From NCBI RefSeq assembly GCF_024198235.1, contig NZ_JAKCFB010000042.1:1-64000 (forward strand): DNA of 64,000 nt, written 5' to 3'. Both the position numbers and the translations under genes were made by a program. Below are positions 26,564-36,282 of the stretch, piece after piece. Below the pieces are notes generated by a model that was given only the letters and a program-made list of their open reading frames with translations, was not told the DNA's origin and ran no database searches. Numbering within the stretch: position 1 is the first letter of the stretch; each line of letters opens with the position of its first letter. The DNA comes from Myxococcus dinghuensis (GTDB lineage Bacteria; Myxococcota; Myxococcia; Myxococcales; Myxococcaceae).

Positions 26564-28252
26564 ATGACCGGTTCCACCGTCCGTCGACTCCGGACGTCCC
26601 TGCCCTGTTGTGTCCTGCTGTTGCTCTCGCTCCCCGGTTGCGAGGACTCGCCCGCGCCGGGCACGCCCACGCCGACGGAACCCACCACGCCGACCGAGCC
26701 GACCGAGCCCTCCACGCCGCTCCCCTGGGATGGCACGTACACGGAGATGGCGGACCCCGGGGACATCGTGGACGAGGGGCCCTTCGACACCTGTCGTTTC
26801 CTGGCCGCGGAGAACCCCGACCCGGCGGTATGCGAGGACCCCTCCCAGTTCGACCTCTCCGGGTGTGACGCGGCCGGGCTCGCGGCGACGGAGATGACCG
26901 GCATCTACGGCAACAACCTGCGCATCGAGCAGCGCCTGCGCGAGGGACAGCCTCCCTCGAACACCCTCGCGTGGAGCGCGGCGGACTTCCAACTGTTCGC
27001 GGATGGCACCACGGGCACGATGTTCCGCACGCCCCTCGCCACGCGGGACACGTCGGGCGGGCGCTTCTTCGTGCTCAACAAGCGCGCGCTCCGCAACACT
27101 CCCTACACGACGACCACCGCCCTCATGGGCTGCCACGCGCGCACCCCGGGGCTCATCACCGGCTGCTTCGTGAGCTGCTCCACCAACCCGCGCACCGGGC
27201 GCACCGTGGGCACCTTCGCCGCGCACCGCATGTCCTGGCACGGACACGAGGGCGAATCCTCGGGAGGCCTGACGCTCGTCTCCGAGGCCCCCACGCCGGT
27301 GGGCATGCCCGTGGATGTCTACGTCACCAAGGGGCACGCCTATGTCGTCTCCCTCTCCGAGGGGGTCCGGCTCGGCGGGCTGAGCGTCTTCGACGTGAGC
27401 GACCGGAGCCACCCCAGGCTCAAGACGACCCTCTCCCCATCCGGCGACAACTCGTGGAACGGCGTCTGGGCGAAGGGCGATGCGCTCTACATCGCGGCCA
27501 ACGGCTCCGGCCTCATCGTCTTCGACATCACCCAGCCGGCGGCGCCCGTCTTCGTCCGTCACTTCCCGGCGGCGCCCTATGGCGTGCACACGGTGCTGGT
27601 GGACGGCGACCGGCTCTACGCGGTGGCGCCCGACGGCCGCACGCTCGTCTACGACGTCACGAATCCCCTGGACCCGGTGCTGCGCACCGTCATCACGCTG
27701 GCCGAGGAGTTCGCCTCCGGCGGCCCGCATGACGTCTTCGCGTACCAGGGCCGGCTCTACATCAGCAATGGATTCGGCGGCTACTCCGTCATGGACGTGT
27801 CCGACCTGGACGACGTGAAGCACGTGGGCCAGTACCCCCACCCGGACCAGGGCTTCGCGCACCACAGCGCGGTGGGGACGTTCGCCGGTCGCACCCTCGC
27901 GTTCGAGGGCGGGGAGTTCGGCGGCTCGCACCTGCGCGTGCTCGACGTCAGCGCGCCCGAGCGCATCGTGAAGCTGGGCGAGTTCCGCCTGCGTCCGACG
28001 GCGTCCATCCACAACCTGCTGCTGCGGGGCGACCGCCTCTACATCGCCTGGTACCAGGAGGGCCTGCGCGTGCTGGATGTCTCCAACCCGACGAAGCCCC
28101 GGCAGGTGGCGCACTTCAACACCTTCCGCGACAGCGACCCCTACCGGACGGACAACCTCTTCGAGGGAGCCATCGGCGTCCGCCTGGGCGAGGACGACAC
28201 CGTCTACGTCGTGGACACGTCACGCGGGCTGCTCATCCTCGACGCGCCGTGA
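26564..28252 (+). CDS. LVIVD-repeat lipoprotein (copy A)
   Basis: A 562-residue outer-membrane or periplasmic lipoprotein. The signal peptide ends in lipobox LSLPGC, then a Thr/Pro/Glu linker (TPTPTEPTTPTEPTEP). The body is a series of LVIVD-type repeats such as GLSVFDVSDRSHP, GLIVFDITQPAAP, YSVMDVSDLDDVK, LRVLDVSAPERIV and LRVLDVSNPTKP, which fold as a beta-propeller. Paired Cys (TCRFLAA, SGCDAAG, GCHARTPG, GCFVSC) suggest disulfides in the first third. ATG 26564 gives the signal peptide; the frame is open further upstream. Its paralogue follows 172 bp downstream. Function unknown. Confidence 0.85.
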   Translation: MTGSTVRRLRTSLPCCVLLLLSLPGCEDSPAPGTPTPTEPTTPTEPTEPSTPLPWDGTYTEMADPGDIVDEGPFDTCRFLAAENPDPAVCEDPSQFDLSGCDAAGLAATEMTGIYGNNLRIEQRLREGQPPSNTLAWSAADFQLFADGTTGTMFRTPLATRDTSGGRFFVLNKRALRNTPYTTTTALMGCHARTPGLITGCFVSCSTNPRTGRTVGTFAAHRMSWHGHEGESSGGLTLVSEAPTPVGMPVDVYVTKGHAYVVSLSEGVRLGGLSVFDVSDRSHPRLKTTLSPSGDNSWNGVWAKGDALYIAANGSGLIVFDITQPAAPVFVRHFPAAPYGVHTVLVDGDRLYAVAPDGRTLVYDVTNPLDPVLRTVITLAEEFASGGPHDVFAYQGRLYISNGFGGYSVMDVSDLDDVKHVGQYPHPDQGFAHHSAVGTFAGRTLAFEGGEFGGSHLRVLDVSAPERIVKLGEFRLRPTASIHNLLLRGDRLYIAWYQEGLRVLDVSNPTKPRQVAHFNTFRDSDPYRTDNLFEGAIGVRLGEDDTVYVVDTSRGLLILDAP

Positions 28253-28424
28253 GCCTCCGGGCCCGCCCGGGCCTCCGGCGCGGTGCGGGCCCGCGAGCCG
28301 ATGTGTGAGGTATGGCGAGGAACCCCACCTCCCAGGGTGGGCTTCCCGAAACACTCTCGCAATCCCTACACTTCGCTCCAGGGGGCCCCCTGCCCGAGGA
28401 GGACGCCCCCGGAAAGGGAGCGCG

Positions 28425-29999
28425 ATGAGGCCCACGCGTCTCGCGTCGATGGTCCTGCTCGCTTGCGCGGCATCCATCTCCGGATGCTCCGGCGCCGTGG
28501 AGGACGCTCCCTGGGACGGCAACTACACACCCTTGGTCGAGCGCGGGGACTGGGTGGACTCCGGGCCCAAGTCCACATGTCGGGTGTTGGGCGAAGAGGC
28601 CCCCTGTGGGTCGCTGGAGTCGTTCGATTTGTCGAAGTGCCAGCGCCGTACGCTGTCGACGCTGGAGCGCCAGGGCATCTACCGCGGCGAGCTGCGCCCG
28701 TCGTTCGGGGCGGTGGATGCGACGCTCTCCGGGCCGGTGGGCGCGGGGTTCAAGCTCGACGCCCAGGGCGTGCCCGAGCGCGTCCAGGGCCTGCCCGCGG
28801 CGCAGGGGGTGTGGGACGCGCGGACGTTCCTCATCTCCGGGCAGGACGGGCGCGAGGTCTTCACGTTCGCGGGCTGCAACGCGGTGAGTCCGCGCGCGCT
28901 GACGGGGTGCTATTCGCGGTGCGTCCAGGGGCACCGCGTGGAGTCCGGGACCTTCCGCGTCGAGCGCATGTCGCGCTTCAAGGGCGAGGCGGACCTGTCC
29001 GGTGGGTTGAGGCTGGTGTCGGAGACGTTCGTGGGGTTGGGCGCGCCGGTGGACGTGCACGTCGTGGGGCACTACGCGTACGTCGTCTCGCAGAACCAGC
29101 AGGAGCGGCCCGGTGGACTGACGGTGTTCGACGTGAGCGACCCGGCGGCGCCGGTGCAGGTGGCGCGGCTGGTGCCTCCGGGCAACACGGACTGGAAGGG
29201 CGCGGCGTCGCGGAAGGACGCGCTCTACATCGCCAGCAGCCAGTGGGGCGTGGTGGTGGTGGACATCTCCGTGCCGACGGCGCCGAAGGTCGTGGGCCAC
29301 GTGCCGGAGGAGCCCACGGACGTCAGCCTGGTGAGCGTGGCGGAGGAGCGGCTCTATGCGCTGTCGACGTCGCCGCGGTCCGGCACGCTGATGTTCGACC
29401 TGGCCACGCCCTCGGTGCCCTTGTTGATGGAGCGCATCACCAGCGGCTCGCGGATGTCGGACGAGCCCTACTCGCGGGGCGCGGTGTCGTACGAGGGGCG
29501 GCTCTACGTGAACCACCTGCATGACGGGTTGCAGATCGTCGACGCGCGCAACGCCACGCGGGTGGAGGTGCTGGGGCGGTACACGTACCCGTACACCAAC
29601 AGCCGCGCGAGCGCGGTGGGCACGTTCGCGGGTCGGGTCGTCGCGTTCGAGAGCAGCCTGGGCGTGGGGGCGCGGCTGCGCGCGCTGGACGTCACGGACC
29701 CGGCGCACATCGCGAAGATTGGTGAGTACGGGCTGCGGGGCGCCGTGTCTCCGCGCGGGCTGGAGCTGCGCGGCAACCGGCTCTACATGACGTACCACCA
29801 GGAGGGCCTGCGCGTGCTGGACGTGTCCAACCCCACGCGCCCACGTGAGGTGGCGTACTTCAACAGCTTCCGCGAGACGGACCCGGACCGGGGCGACACC
29901 ATGACCGAGGGCGCCACCGGACTCCAGGTCCCCGGGGACGGACACGTGTACGTCGTGGATACGTCACGGGGGCTGTTGGTGCTCACGGAGCCGCAGTGA
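28425..29999 (+). CDS. LVIVD-repeat lipoprotein (copy B)
   Basis: A 524-residue paralogue of the preceding gene: signal peptide with lipobox SISGC, a WDGNYTPLVERGDWVDSGP opening matching WDGTYTEMADPGDIVDEGP in copy A, the same Cys layout (STCRVL, LSKCQRR, GCNAVSP, GCYSRC) and the same propeller repeats (GLTVFDVSDPAAP, LRALDVTDPAHI, LRVLDVSNPTRP). The C-terminal VVDTSRGLLVL is shared. It lacks the long Thr/Pro linker of copy A. AAAGGGAG before ATG 28425 is a good ribosome site. Clearly a tandem duplication with substantial divergence. Confidence 0.87.
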   Translation: MRPTRLASMVLLACAASISGCSGAVEDAPWDGNYTPLVERGDWVDSGPKSTCRVLGEEAPCGSLESFDLSKCQRRTLSTLERQGIYRGELRPSFGAVDATLSGPVGAGFKLDAQGVPERVQGLPAAQGVWDARTFLISGQDGREVFTFAGCNAVSPRALTGCYSRCVQGHRVESGTFRVERMSRFKGEADLSGGLRLVSETFVGLGAPVDVHVVGHYAYVVSQNQQERPGGLTVFDVSDPAAPVQVARLVPPGNTDWKGAASRKDALYIASSQWGVVVVDISVPTAPKVVGHVPEEPTDVSLVSVAEERLYALSTSPRSGTLMFDLATPSVPLLMERITSGSRMSDEPYSRGAVSYEGRLYVNHLHDGLQIVDARNATRVEVLGRYTYPYTNSRASAVGTFAGRVVAFESSLGVGARLRALDVTDPAHIAKIGEYGLRGAVSPRGLELRGNRLYMTYHQEGLRVLDVSNPTRPREVAYFNSFRETDPDRGDTMTEGATGLQVPGDGHVYVVDTSRGLLVLTEPQ

Positions 30000-30018
30000 C
30001 AGCGAAGTGGCCGGGGTG

Positions 30019-31016
30019 TCAGAGACCGCGAAGAAACGCCCTCAGTGCGTCGAACGCAGCATGGTTCGGATCGATGCCCTGCGGGTCTTGCAACGCCTGA
30101 TGAAACCGGATGGGGTCCGGCAACATCGCGAGATAGGCGCTGAGCCAACCCTTGTCACCCAGCGCCACGGTGGAGTGCGGTGCCCCGGCACAGCTAGGGA
30201 CTCCAAAGTGCTGTGGTGGAGACCGTTCTCGACCTCGTCGATGCAGAGCACCGGGTGTTGCTCCGAGGCAAGGGCGATTGCGAGTTCGAAGCTCCGCTTC
30301 GCGCCCTCGCCCATCATGCTCAGGGGCAGGAGCCCGTCGTGCTCGAGTCGCACGAAGACGGTCGCCCGTTCGCCAGTGGGAGCCAGCAGCTCTACTCCCG
30401 AGACGCGCTCGTTGATGAGGCGCAAGAGGCTCACCACTGCGTCCCCTCGTCCCTGCTGCTTGAGCCTCGACAGGGTGCGGATATCCGTCGCGGTCACAGA
30501 TGGACTGGGATTGATCCACGTCCGGCCCTCAGGAGGCTTCAGCAGGGTTGGAAACCGAATGCTCTTCCCGTCCGAACCGAGCATCCTGACTTCCGATGTC
30601 TGTCCATGGGTCATCGTCCAATCCAACGCCCAGGAGGTCCGGGCTTCGGCGCCGACTCCTTCCTCAGGCGCTTGGACCGCGAAGGTGGCCGTGGGGGCTT
30701 TCGCAACGGCCAGTTGGCGCCACTTCCCCTGGGAGTCGGTTCCTCCGATACGGAAGCCACGCCTGGCATCCATTCTCCGGAAGATGGGCAACCAGAAGTC
30801 GTCGAAGTCCATGAACTTGGTGTCGGGATGACGTGCGGCCTGCCTCGCGAACAGCACGAAGCCGGCATCCTCGAGATCCCACAGCATCTGCAGCGCCTCC
30901 ATCAGCGCCGTCTTCCCGCTGTCGTTCCTTCCGATGATGAGGTTCACACGGCCCAGGCCCTCGACCTGGAGCCGTTCGATTCCTCGGAAGTTCTCGATGG
31001 TCGCGGACGTCAACAT
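30019..31016 (-). pseudogene. Collapsed AAA_15/OLD-like ATPase gene, possibly fused to its partner's tail
   Basis: The first part is a good ATPase: MLTSATIENFRGIERLQVEG, Walker A GRNDSGKT, then the Walker B/D-loop region CIDEVENGLHHSTLES at about 30190-30240. The normal continuation (switch His and C-terminal part) is absent. The frame shifts, and the only sensible sequence that follows is GDKGWLSAYLAMLPDP and FDALRAFLRGL, ending at 30019 in another frame. That tail resembles the C-terminus of DUF3226/TOPRIM-like partner proteins found beside such ATPases. An internal deletion joining two genes of a defence-type pair would explain it. The Walker motifs are intact, so loss is recent or the fragment is still made. 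Confidence 0.65.
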
Positions 31017-31105
31017 GACCGGCCTTCTAGCAGACTCTCTCTCCATGTGACGTGGCCTGGCCCAGGTCCTCCCGACACAGGCCAGGCCCCTTCGACGCCC
31101 ACGAC

Positions 31106-33127
31106 TCACGTCTCGATGCGATTGCGCCCGTTCGACTTGGCGCGAATCAACCGGACGTCCGCCACGCGCAGCAGCTCCTCCATCGTGACGCCGTCGCCCG
31201 GCGTCGCCGCGATGCCCGCGCTCACGGTGATGTGGAAGGCCTCGCCCGCGTCACCCTCGAAGGTCAGCTCCGCCACCTCCGTCAGCGTGCGCTGGAGGAT
31301 GGCCTTCGCGCTCTCCACCGTCTCCCCCAGCAGCGCCACCACGAACTCCTCCCCGCCCCACCGTCCGCGCACGTCCTCCCGCCGGAAGCGCGCGCCCAAC
31401 AGCCGCCCCAGCCGCGTCAACACGCGGTCCCCCGCCAGGTGCCCGTACTTGTCGTTCACCCGCTTGAAGTGGTCCACATCCAGGAAACACACCGCCAACG
31501 AGCGCTGCTGCCGCTGCGCCTCCGACAACCGCGCCCGCAGCCCATCGATGAACGGCCGCCGCATCAACAGCCCCGTCAGCGCGTCCCGCTCCGCCCGCTC
31601 CCTCGACAGCCGCGCCCGCTCCAGCCGCGCGTGCACCCGCGCCCGCAGCTCCTCGCGCAACACCGGCTTCGAGATGTAGTCGTCCGCCCCCGCCTGGAAC
31701 GCCGCCAACCGGAACTCCAACCCCAGGTGCGCCGTAATCAACAACACCGGCAGCTCCTGCCACTCCGGCGTCGAACGCAGGATGCGACACAAGTCGAACC
31801 CGCTCGGCCCCGGCATCTGCACGTCCAGCAACAACAGGTCCGGCCGGTGCTCCGCCAACGACTCCATCAACCGGTGCGCGTCGCTCAGCCCCACCACCTC
31901 CACCTGGTCGCTCGCCAACGCATGCACCAACACCGCGATGGCCTCCGGGTCGTCGTCCACCACCAACACCCGCGAGCGCTCCGGCCGCCGCGCCGCCACC
32001 ATCCGCTCCGCCGCCGACGAGAAGTCCAACCCCGTCAACGGCCGCGGCAGGAACAACGACGCCCCCGCGTGCGCCGCCGCCACCCGGTCCTCCAACCCCA
32101 ACGCCGTCCCCGTGAACGCCAAGGGCAACGCCTCCAACCCCGGCTCCGCCCGCAACACGTGCGCCGCCTGGATGCCGCCCTGCGCCCCGCCCAGGTTCAG
32201 GTGGATGAGCGCCCCGTCCACCCACTGCCGACGCGCCACCGCCCGCGCCCCCTCCGGCGTCCCCGCCGTCACCACCCGCACCACGTGCGCCCGCCCCAGC
32301 CGCTCCGCCTCCGCCAACACCTGCGAGTCCTCGTCCACCACCAGCAGCACGCCCTCCGCCGGCAACACCGGCGCGGGCGCGGCCTTCGGCGGCGGCGCCA
32401 TGGGCACCCGCGCCGACGCCCCCAGGTCCCGGAACGCCGCGTCCACCGCCGCCCAGTCCAGCGCCAGCCCCTCCCGCCCCGGCCGCAGCGCGTCCTCCAG
32501 CTTCCCCGCCGACGCGCTCACCGCCGCGAAGCCATAGCTGCCCGCCGTGCCATGCATCTTGTGCGCGAGCACGTACGCGTCCTCCATCGCCCCCCGCGTC
32601 CCCGCCCGCGCCTCGCCCAGCAGCGTCTCCAACGCCGCCACCTTGTCCTTCAACCGGGCGCCATACTCCGCGTTCAGCGCCGCCAGGCTCGCCGCCAGCT
32701 CGTCCCCCGGGTCCACGTCCGCCAGCGCCCGCGGACTCGCCGGAGGCGGCAACGCCCGCGTGAAGAGCTGGCTCACCCAGACGAGCAGCTCCTCCGGCCG
32801 GTACGGCTTGTGGATGATGCGCGTCACCCGCAACTGCCGCGTCAGCAGCTCGTGGCTCTTCAGGTCCTTCCAGAACGCGGACGCGAACAGCACGGGCAGC
32901 TCCGGCTGCGTCTCGCGCAGCTCCCGGATGAAGTCCGTCCCCGTCACCCCCGGCAACAGGCCATCCACGATGGCCGCGTCCACCTTCGTCTTCGACAAGA
33001 GGGTGCGCGCCTCCACCGCCGTGCGCGCGGCCTCCACGCGAAAACCCTTCTCGCGGAGGAAGGCCGCCACCAGGTTCTGCAGGTCCTTGTCGTCCTCGAG
33101 GAACAGGAGCGTCCGCGCTTCGCTCAT
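31106..33127 (-). CDS. Multi-receiver response regulator with HPt and diguanylate cyclase domain
   Basis: A 673-residue protein. Receiver 1 (residues 1-125, Asp55 in IVDGLLPG). HPt domain with His189 in AHKMHGTAGSYGF. A degenerate receiver (about 255-375) whose phospho-Asp position reads ALIHLNLGG. Receiver 3 (about 385-505, LLLLDVQMPG). C-terminal GGDEF domain with an active-looking GGEEF at 591-595 and an RxxD inhibitory site (582-585) five residues before it. It should make cyclic di-GMP under phosphorelay control. Its start overlaps the stop of the hybrid kinase (ATGA), so the pair is translationally coupled. Confidence 0.92.
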   Translation of the reverse strand: MSEARTLLFLEDDKDLQNLVAAFLREKGFRVEAARTAVEARTLLSKTKVDAAIVDGLLPGVTGTDFIRELRETQPELPVLFASAFWKDLKSHELLTRQLRVTRIIHKPYRPEELLVWVSQLFTRALPPPASPRALADVDPGDELAASLAALNAEYGARLKDKVAALETLLGEARAGTRGAMEDAYVLAHKMHGTAGSYGFAAVSASAGKLEDALRPGREGLALDWAAVDAAFRDLGASARVPMAPPPKAAPAPVLPAEGVLLVVDEDSQVLAEAERLGRAHVVRVVTAGTPEGARAVARRQWVDGALIHLNLGGAQGGIQAAHVLRAEPGLEALPLAFTGTALGLEDRVAAAHAGASLFLPRPLTGLDFSSAAERMVAARRPERSRVLVVDDDPEAIAVLVHALASDQVEVVGLSDAHRLMESLAEHRPDLLLLDVQMPGPSGFDLCRILRSTPEWQELPVLLITAHLGLEFRLAAFQAGADDYISKPVLREELRARVHARLERARLSRERAERDALTGLLMRRPFIDGLRARLSEAQRQQRSLAVCFLDVDHFKRVNDKYGHLAGDRVLTRLGRLLGARFRREDVRGRWGGEEFVVALLGETVESAKAILQRTLTEVAELTFEGDAGEAFHITVSAGIAATPGDGVTMEELLRVADVRLIRAKSNGRNRIET

Positions 33128-35679
33128 GACATCGCCTTTCTCGTCGGCTCGATGGCCTCTTTGCGCGACAACAATCCACTGAGCAGCTCCCGCACGGAGG
33201 ACACCAGCTCCTCCTCCGTCGAGCGCGCCTTCATCAGGTGCCGGGTGATGCCCAACGTCAGTTGCCGCTGGTCCGCCCGCGACAGCTCCCGCGCCGTGAA
33301 GACGATGAGCGGCGTGGCCCGCCCCCGCCCCTGTCGCAGGATGTCCACCACCTCGAAACCATCCAACCGGGGCAGCGCCACGTCCAACACGATGAGGTCC
33401 GGCGGCGTCTCCCGCGCAAGCTCCACCGCGCTCTCCCCGTCCGCCGCCTCGAAGACCTGCACACTGCCCAACTTCTCCAACTGCGCGGAGATGATGCGCC
33501 GGGTGGTGGCGTCGTCATCCACCACCAGCACCCGCGCCTGCCCCGGCCGCCGCATCGCGCACCGCAGCGCGGAGAGCAACCGCGACGCCTCCAGCGGCTT
33601 GGGCACCCAGTCCACCCACAAGGGCCGTCCCACGCCCTCCTCCTCCGACGAGCGCCCCGACAACGCCAGCACCGGCAGGTCCCGCGTGCGCGCCTGCTCG
33701 CGCAGCCCCCGCACCCAGTCCAGCGCGTGCCCGTCCGGCATCTGCGTGTCCAGCACCACCGCGTCCGGCAGCACCTCCTCCAACGCCCGGGCCGCCTCCA
33801 CCAGCGACGCGGCGCCCACCACCCGGTAGCCCTCGTCCGTCAGCAACCCGCGCAAGAGCGCCGACAGCGCCCCGTCCGCCGTCGACACCAGCACCGTGTG
33901 CCGCGACGCGCCCCGGGGCGACTGCACCGCCGCGTGCGAGCCCGACACCGCGCGCGGCGCCTCCAACGTGAACGTGAACGTCGAGCCGCGCCCCAGCTCG
34001 CTCACCACCTCGATGCGCCCGCCGTGCTGGTTCACGATGGCCTGCGAGATGGCCAGGCCCAGCCCCGTGCCCCCCTTGGAGCGCGTGTCCGAGCCGTCCA
34101 GTTGCTGGAAGCGGCCGAAGAGCTTCTGCCGCTGCTCCTCCGCGATGCCCGGCCCCCGGTCCACCACGCCGAAGCGCACCTGCCCCGAGCCCTCCGACCG
34201 CACGCGCACCGTCACCTCCGCCCCCGCGGGCGAGAACTTCACCGCGTTGGAGACGAGGTTGGTGAGCACCTGGATGAGCCGGTCGCGGTCGCCCCGGACC
34301 TTCGGCGCGTCCTCCACGTCCGCGCGCAGCGACACCCCCGCCGCGTCCGCCATGCCGCGCACGCCGGAGAAGGTCGCCTCCACCAGCTCGTGGCACTCCA
34401 GCGAGGCCAGCTTCAACTCCAGCTTGCCCGCCTCCATCTTCTCCAGGTCGAGGATGTCGTTGATGAGCCGGATGAGGCGTTCGGTGTTCGTCCGCGCGAT
34501 GCGCACCATGTCCAGCGCCTGCGCCGGCATCTCCCCCACGATGCCGCCCTCCAGCAGCCCCAGCGAGCCGCGGATGGAGGTGAGCGGCGTGCGCAGCTCG
34601 TGGCTCACCGTGGAGACGAACTCGTTCTTCATCCGCTCCACCTCCTTGCGCTCGGTGATGTCGCGCACGAAGGCGGTGAAGCGCGCGGGGCCGTCGCCGG
34701 GCACGCGCGTCATCGTCAGCTCCGCCGGGAACAGGCTCCCGTCCGAGCGCAGACACGGGGACTCCACGCGCGTGGCCCCCCGCGCCGTCTCGCGCAGCGC
34801 GGCGGCCACCTCCTCGCGCTTGTCCGCCGGCAGCGACGCGGGCAGCGCCAGCGCCAGGAAGTCGCGCCCCCGCGCCTCCGCCTCCGACACGAGGAACACG
34901 CGCTCCGCCGTGGGGTTGAGCTCCAGCAGCCGCCCCGCCTCGTCCAGGAGCAGGATGCCGTCCGGGGCCGCCTCCAGGATGGCCGCCTTGCGCGCCTCGC
35001 TGGCGCGCTGCTCGGCGCTCACCTGCGACAACGCCCGGCTGCGCTCCTCCACCCGCCGCTCCAGGTCCTGGTTGAGCAGGGCCAGCTCCTGGCTCATGCG
35101 CGACAGCCGCAGCAGCACCACCGACACGTAGGCCATCAACCCCAGCGACACCCCGAAGAAGACGATGCGCGTGCGCTCGTTGTCCGCCTGCGTCCCCTCG
35201 TACAACTGGAGGAAGGTGCTCATCAGCCGCTCGGCCTGCGCGCTGGCGGAGTGCTCGAGCAGCGCCTGGAGCGACGCGTCCGCGGCGAGCCGGTCGCCCC
35301 GCGACCCCGCCTCCCGCGAGCGCGCCAGCAGCGCCTGGTTCTCCTCCAGCGTGCGCACGTACGCGTCCAGCACCGCGCCCAGCACGCCCCGCTCCTCGCG
35401 CGACAGGAACGACGGGAAGTCACGCAGCGCGTCCGCGCGGGCCCGGAGCGCGGCGAAGGCCGGGGCCTGGGAGCCGTGCTGCTCCGGCAGCCCCAGCCGC
35501 GCGCGCAGCATGTCCTGCTCCAGCTCCACGCTGGCCACGCGCAGCTGCTGCAGGAGCGTGCGGTAGCGGTCGTTCTCCGCCGTGGCCCACGGGCGCCCCA
35601 CCACGAACAGGGCACAGAGCACGAGCAGCGCCCCCACCGCCAGCGCCGCCGAGCGCTTGGAGAGACGCGAGCGCGTCAT
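33124..35679 (-). CDS. Hybrid sensor histidine kinase with two receivers
   Basis: An 851-residue membrane kinase. TM1 (about 11-28), an extracytoplasmic helical sensor (about 35-168), TM2 (about 171-190), coiled coil, PAS domain (about 230-345), HisKA with phospho-His360 in VSTVSHELRTPL, and HATPase (NAVKFSP, DRGPGI, GTGLGLAIS). Two C-terminal receivers follow (AVVLDTQMPDG and LIVLDVALPRLDG). ATG 35679 is chosen because the N-terminus then forms TM1. The gene overlaps its neighbours at both ends by ATGA junctions, making the central member of a three-gene phosphorelay operon. Confidence 0.93.
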   Translation of the reverse strand: MTRSRLSKRSAALAVGALLVLCALFVVGRPWATAENDRYRTLLQQLRVASVELEQDMLRARLGLPEQHGSQAPAFAALRARADALRDFPSFLSREERGVLGAVLDAYVRTLEENQALLARSREAGSRGDRLAADASLQALLEHSASAQAERLMSTFLQLYEGTQADNERTRIVFFGVSLGLMAYVSVVLLRLSRMSQELALLNQDLERRVEERSRALSQVSAEQRASEARKAAILEAAPDGILLLDEAGRLLELNPTAERVFLVSEAEARGRDFLALALPASLPADKREEVAAALRETARGATRVESPCLRSDGSLFPAELTMTRVPGDGPARFTAFVRDITERKEVERMKNEFVSTVSHELRTPLTSIRGSLGLLEGGIVGEMPAQALDMVRIARTNTERLIRLINDILDLEKMEAGKLELKLASLECHELVEATFSGVRGMADAAGVSLRADVEDAPKVRGDRDRLIQVLTNLVSNAVKFSPAGAEVTVRVRSEGSGQVRFGVVDRGPGIAEEQRQKLFGRFQQLDGSDTRSKGGTGLGLAISQAIVNQHGGRIEVVSELGRGSTFTFTLEAPRAVSGSHAAVQSPRGASRHTVLVSTADGALSALLRGLLTDEGYRVVGAASLVEAARALEEVLPDAVVLDTQMPDGHALDWVRGLREQARTRDLPVLALSGRSSEEEGVGRPLWVDWVPKPLEASRLLSALRCAMRRPGQARVLVVDDDATTRRIISAQLEKLGSVQVFEAADGESAVELARETPPDLIVLDVALPRLDGFEVVDILRQGRGRATPLIVFTARELSRADQRQLTLGITRHLMKARSTEEELVSSVRELLSGLLSRKEAIEPTRKAMS

Positions 35680-36053
35680 CCCGCCACCAGCTTGCGAATC
35701 TCCTGGGGCAGCGTCATGGGGTCGAAGGGCTTGCCAATCACACCCGCGGCGCCCAGCTCCAGGTAGCGCGCCACCTCCTGCTTCTGCACCTTCGCCGTCA
35801 TGAAGATGATGGGCGTGCGCGCCGTGGCGTCCTGCTCGCGCAGCTTGCCGAACGTCGTGGGGCCGTCCATCCCCGGCATCATCACGTCGAGCAGGATGAG
35901 GTCCGGCTGCTCCGCCACCGCCACCGCCAGCGCCTCCGCCCCCGAGGACGCCAGCACCGTCTCCCACCCGCCCACGCGGCTCAGGCTGAGCCGACCGATG
36001 GCGCGGATGTCCTCCTCGTCGTCCACCAGCATCACCTTGCGAAGCATCGTCAT
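35676..36053 (-). CDS. Single-domain response regulator
   Basis: A 125-residue CheY-like receiver: acidic pair in MLVDDEEDIRAIG, phospho-Asp in LILLDVMMPGMDG, Thr in IIFMTAKV, Lys in VIGKPFDPMTL. There is no output domain. It is the first gene of the operon and overlaps the hybrid kinase start by ATGA, so a phosphorelay between the three is likely. ATG 36053 or an ATG two codons later are both possible; the longer open frame upstream is Pro/Arg-rich and not receiver-like. Confidence 0.9.
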   Translation of the reverse strand: MTMLRKVMLVDDEEDIRAIGRLSLSRVGGWETVLASSGAEALAVAVAEQPDLILLDVMMPGMDGPTTFGKLREQDATARTPIIFMTAKVQKQEVARYLELGAAGVIGKPFDPMTLPQEIRKLVAG

Positions 36054-36282
36054 GAGAACAGTCCTCGGAGACCAGCGGGGGCGGGGGTACGGACGGGGAG
36101 GAGTGCTGGAGTCATTCCACGACCTGGGGTGACGGGAACGGACACACGGTAGCGCGCGAGCACGGGGACGGGGGCACTCCCGTGCTACCGCATCCTCCCG
36201 AATCCAGGCAGTGGACGTCCGTCCAAGGCCGCTTCCCCTGGGGGGCGGGCGAGGTGGGAGCCCACGAGGACTGTCGTCCAAC

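Noticed and set aside
31052-33829. Very long plus-strand open frame opposite the cyclase and hybrid kinase genes
   Set aside because: Its product is Arg/Gln/His-rich with no domain, while the minus-strand frames encode complete signalling domains. It is an open antisense frame caused by high GC content.
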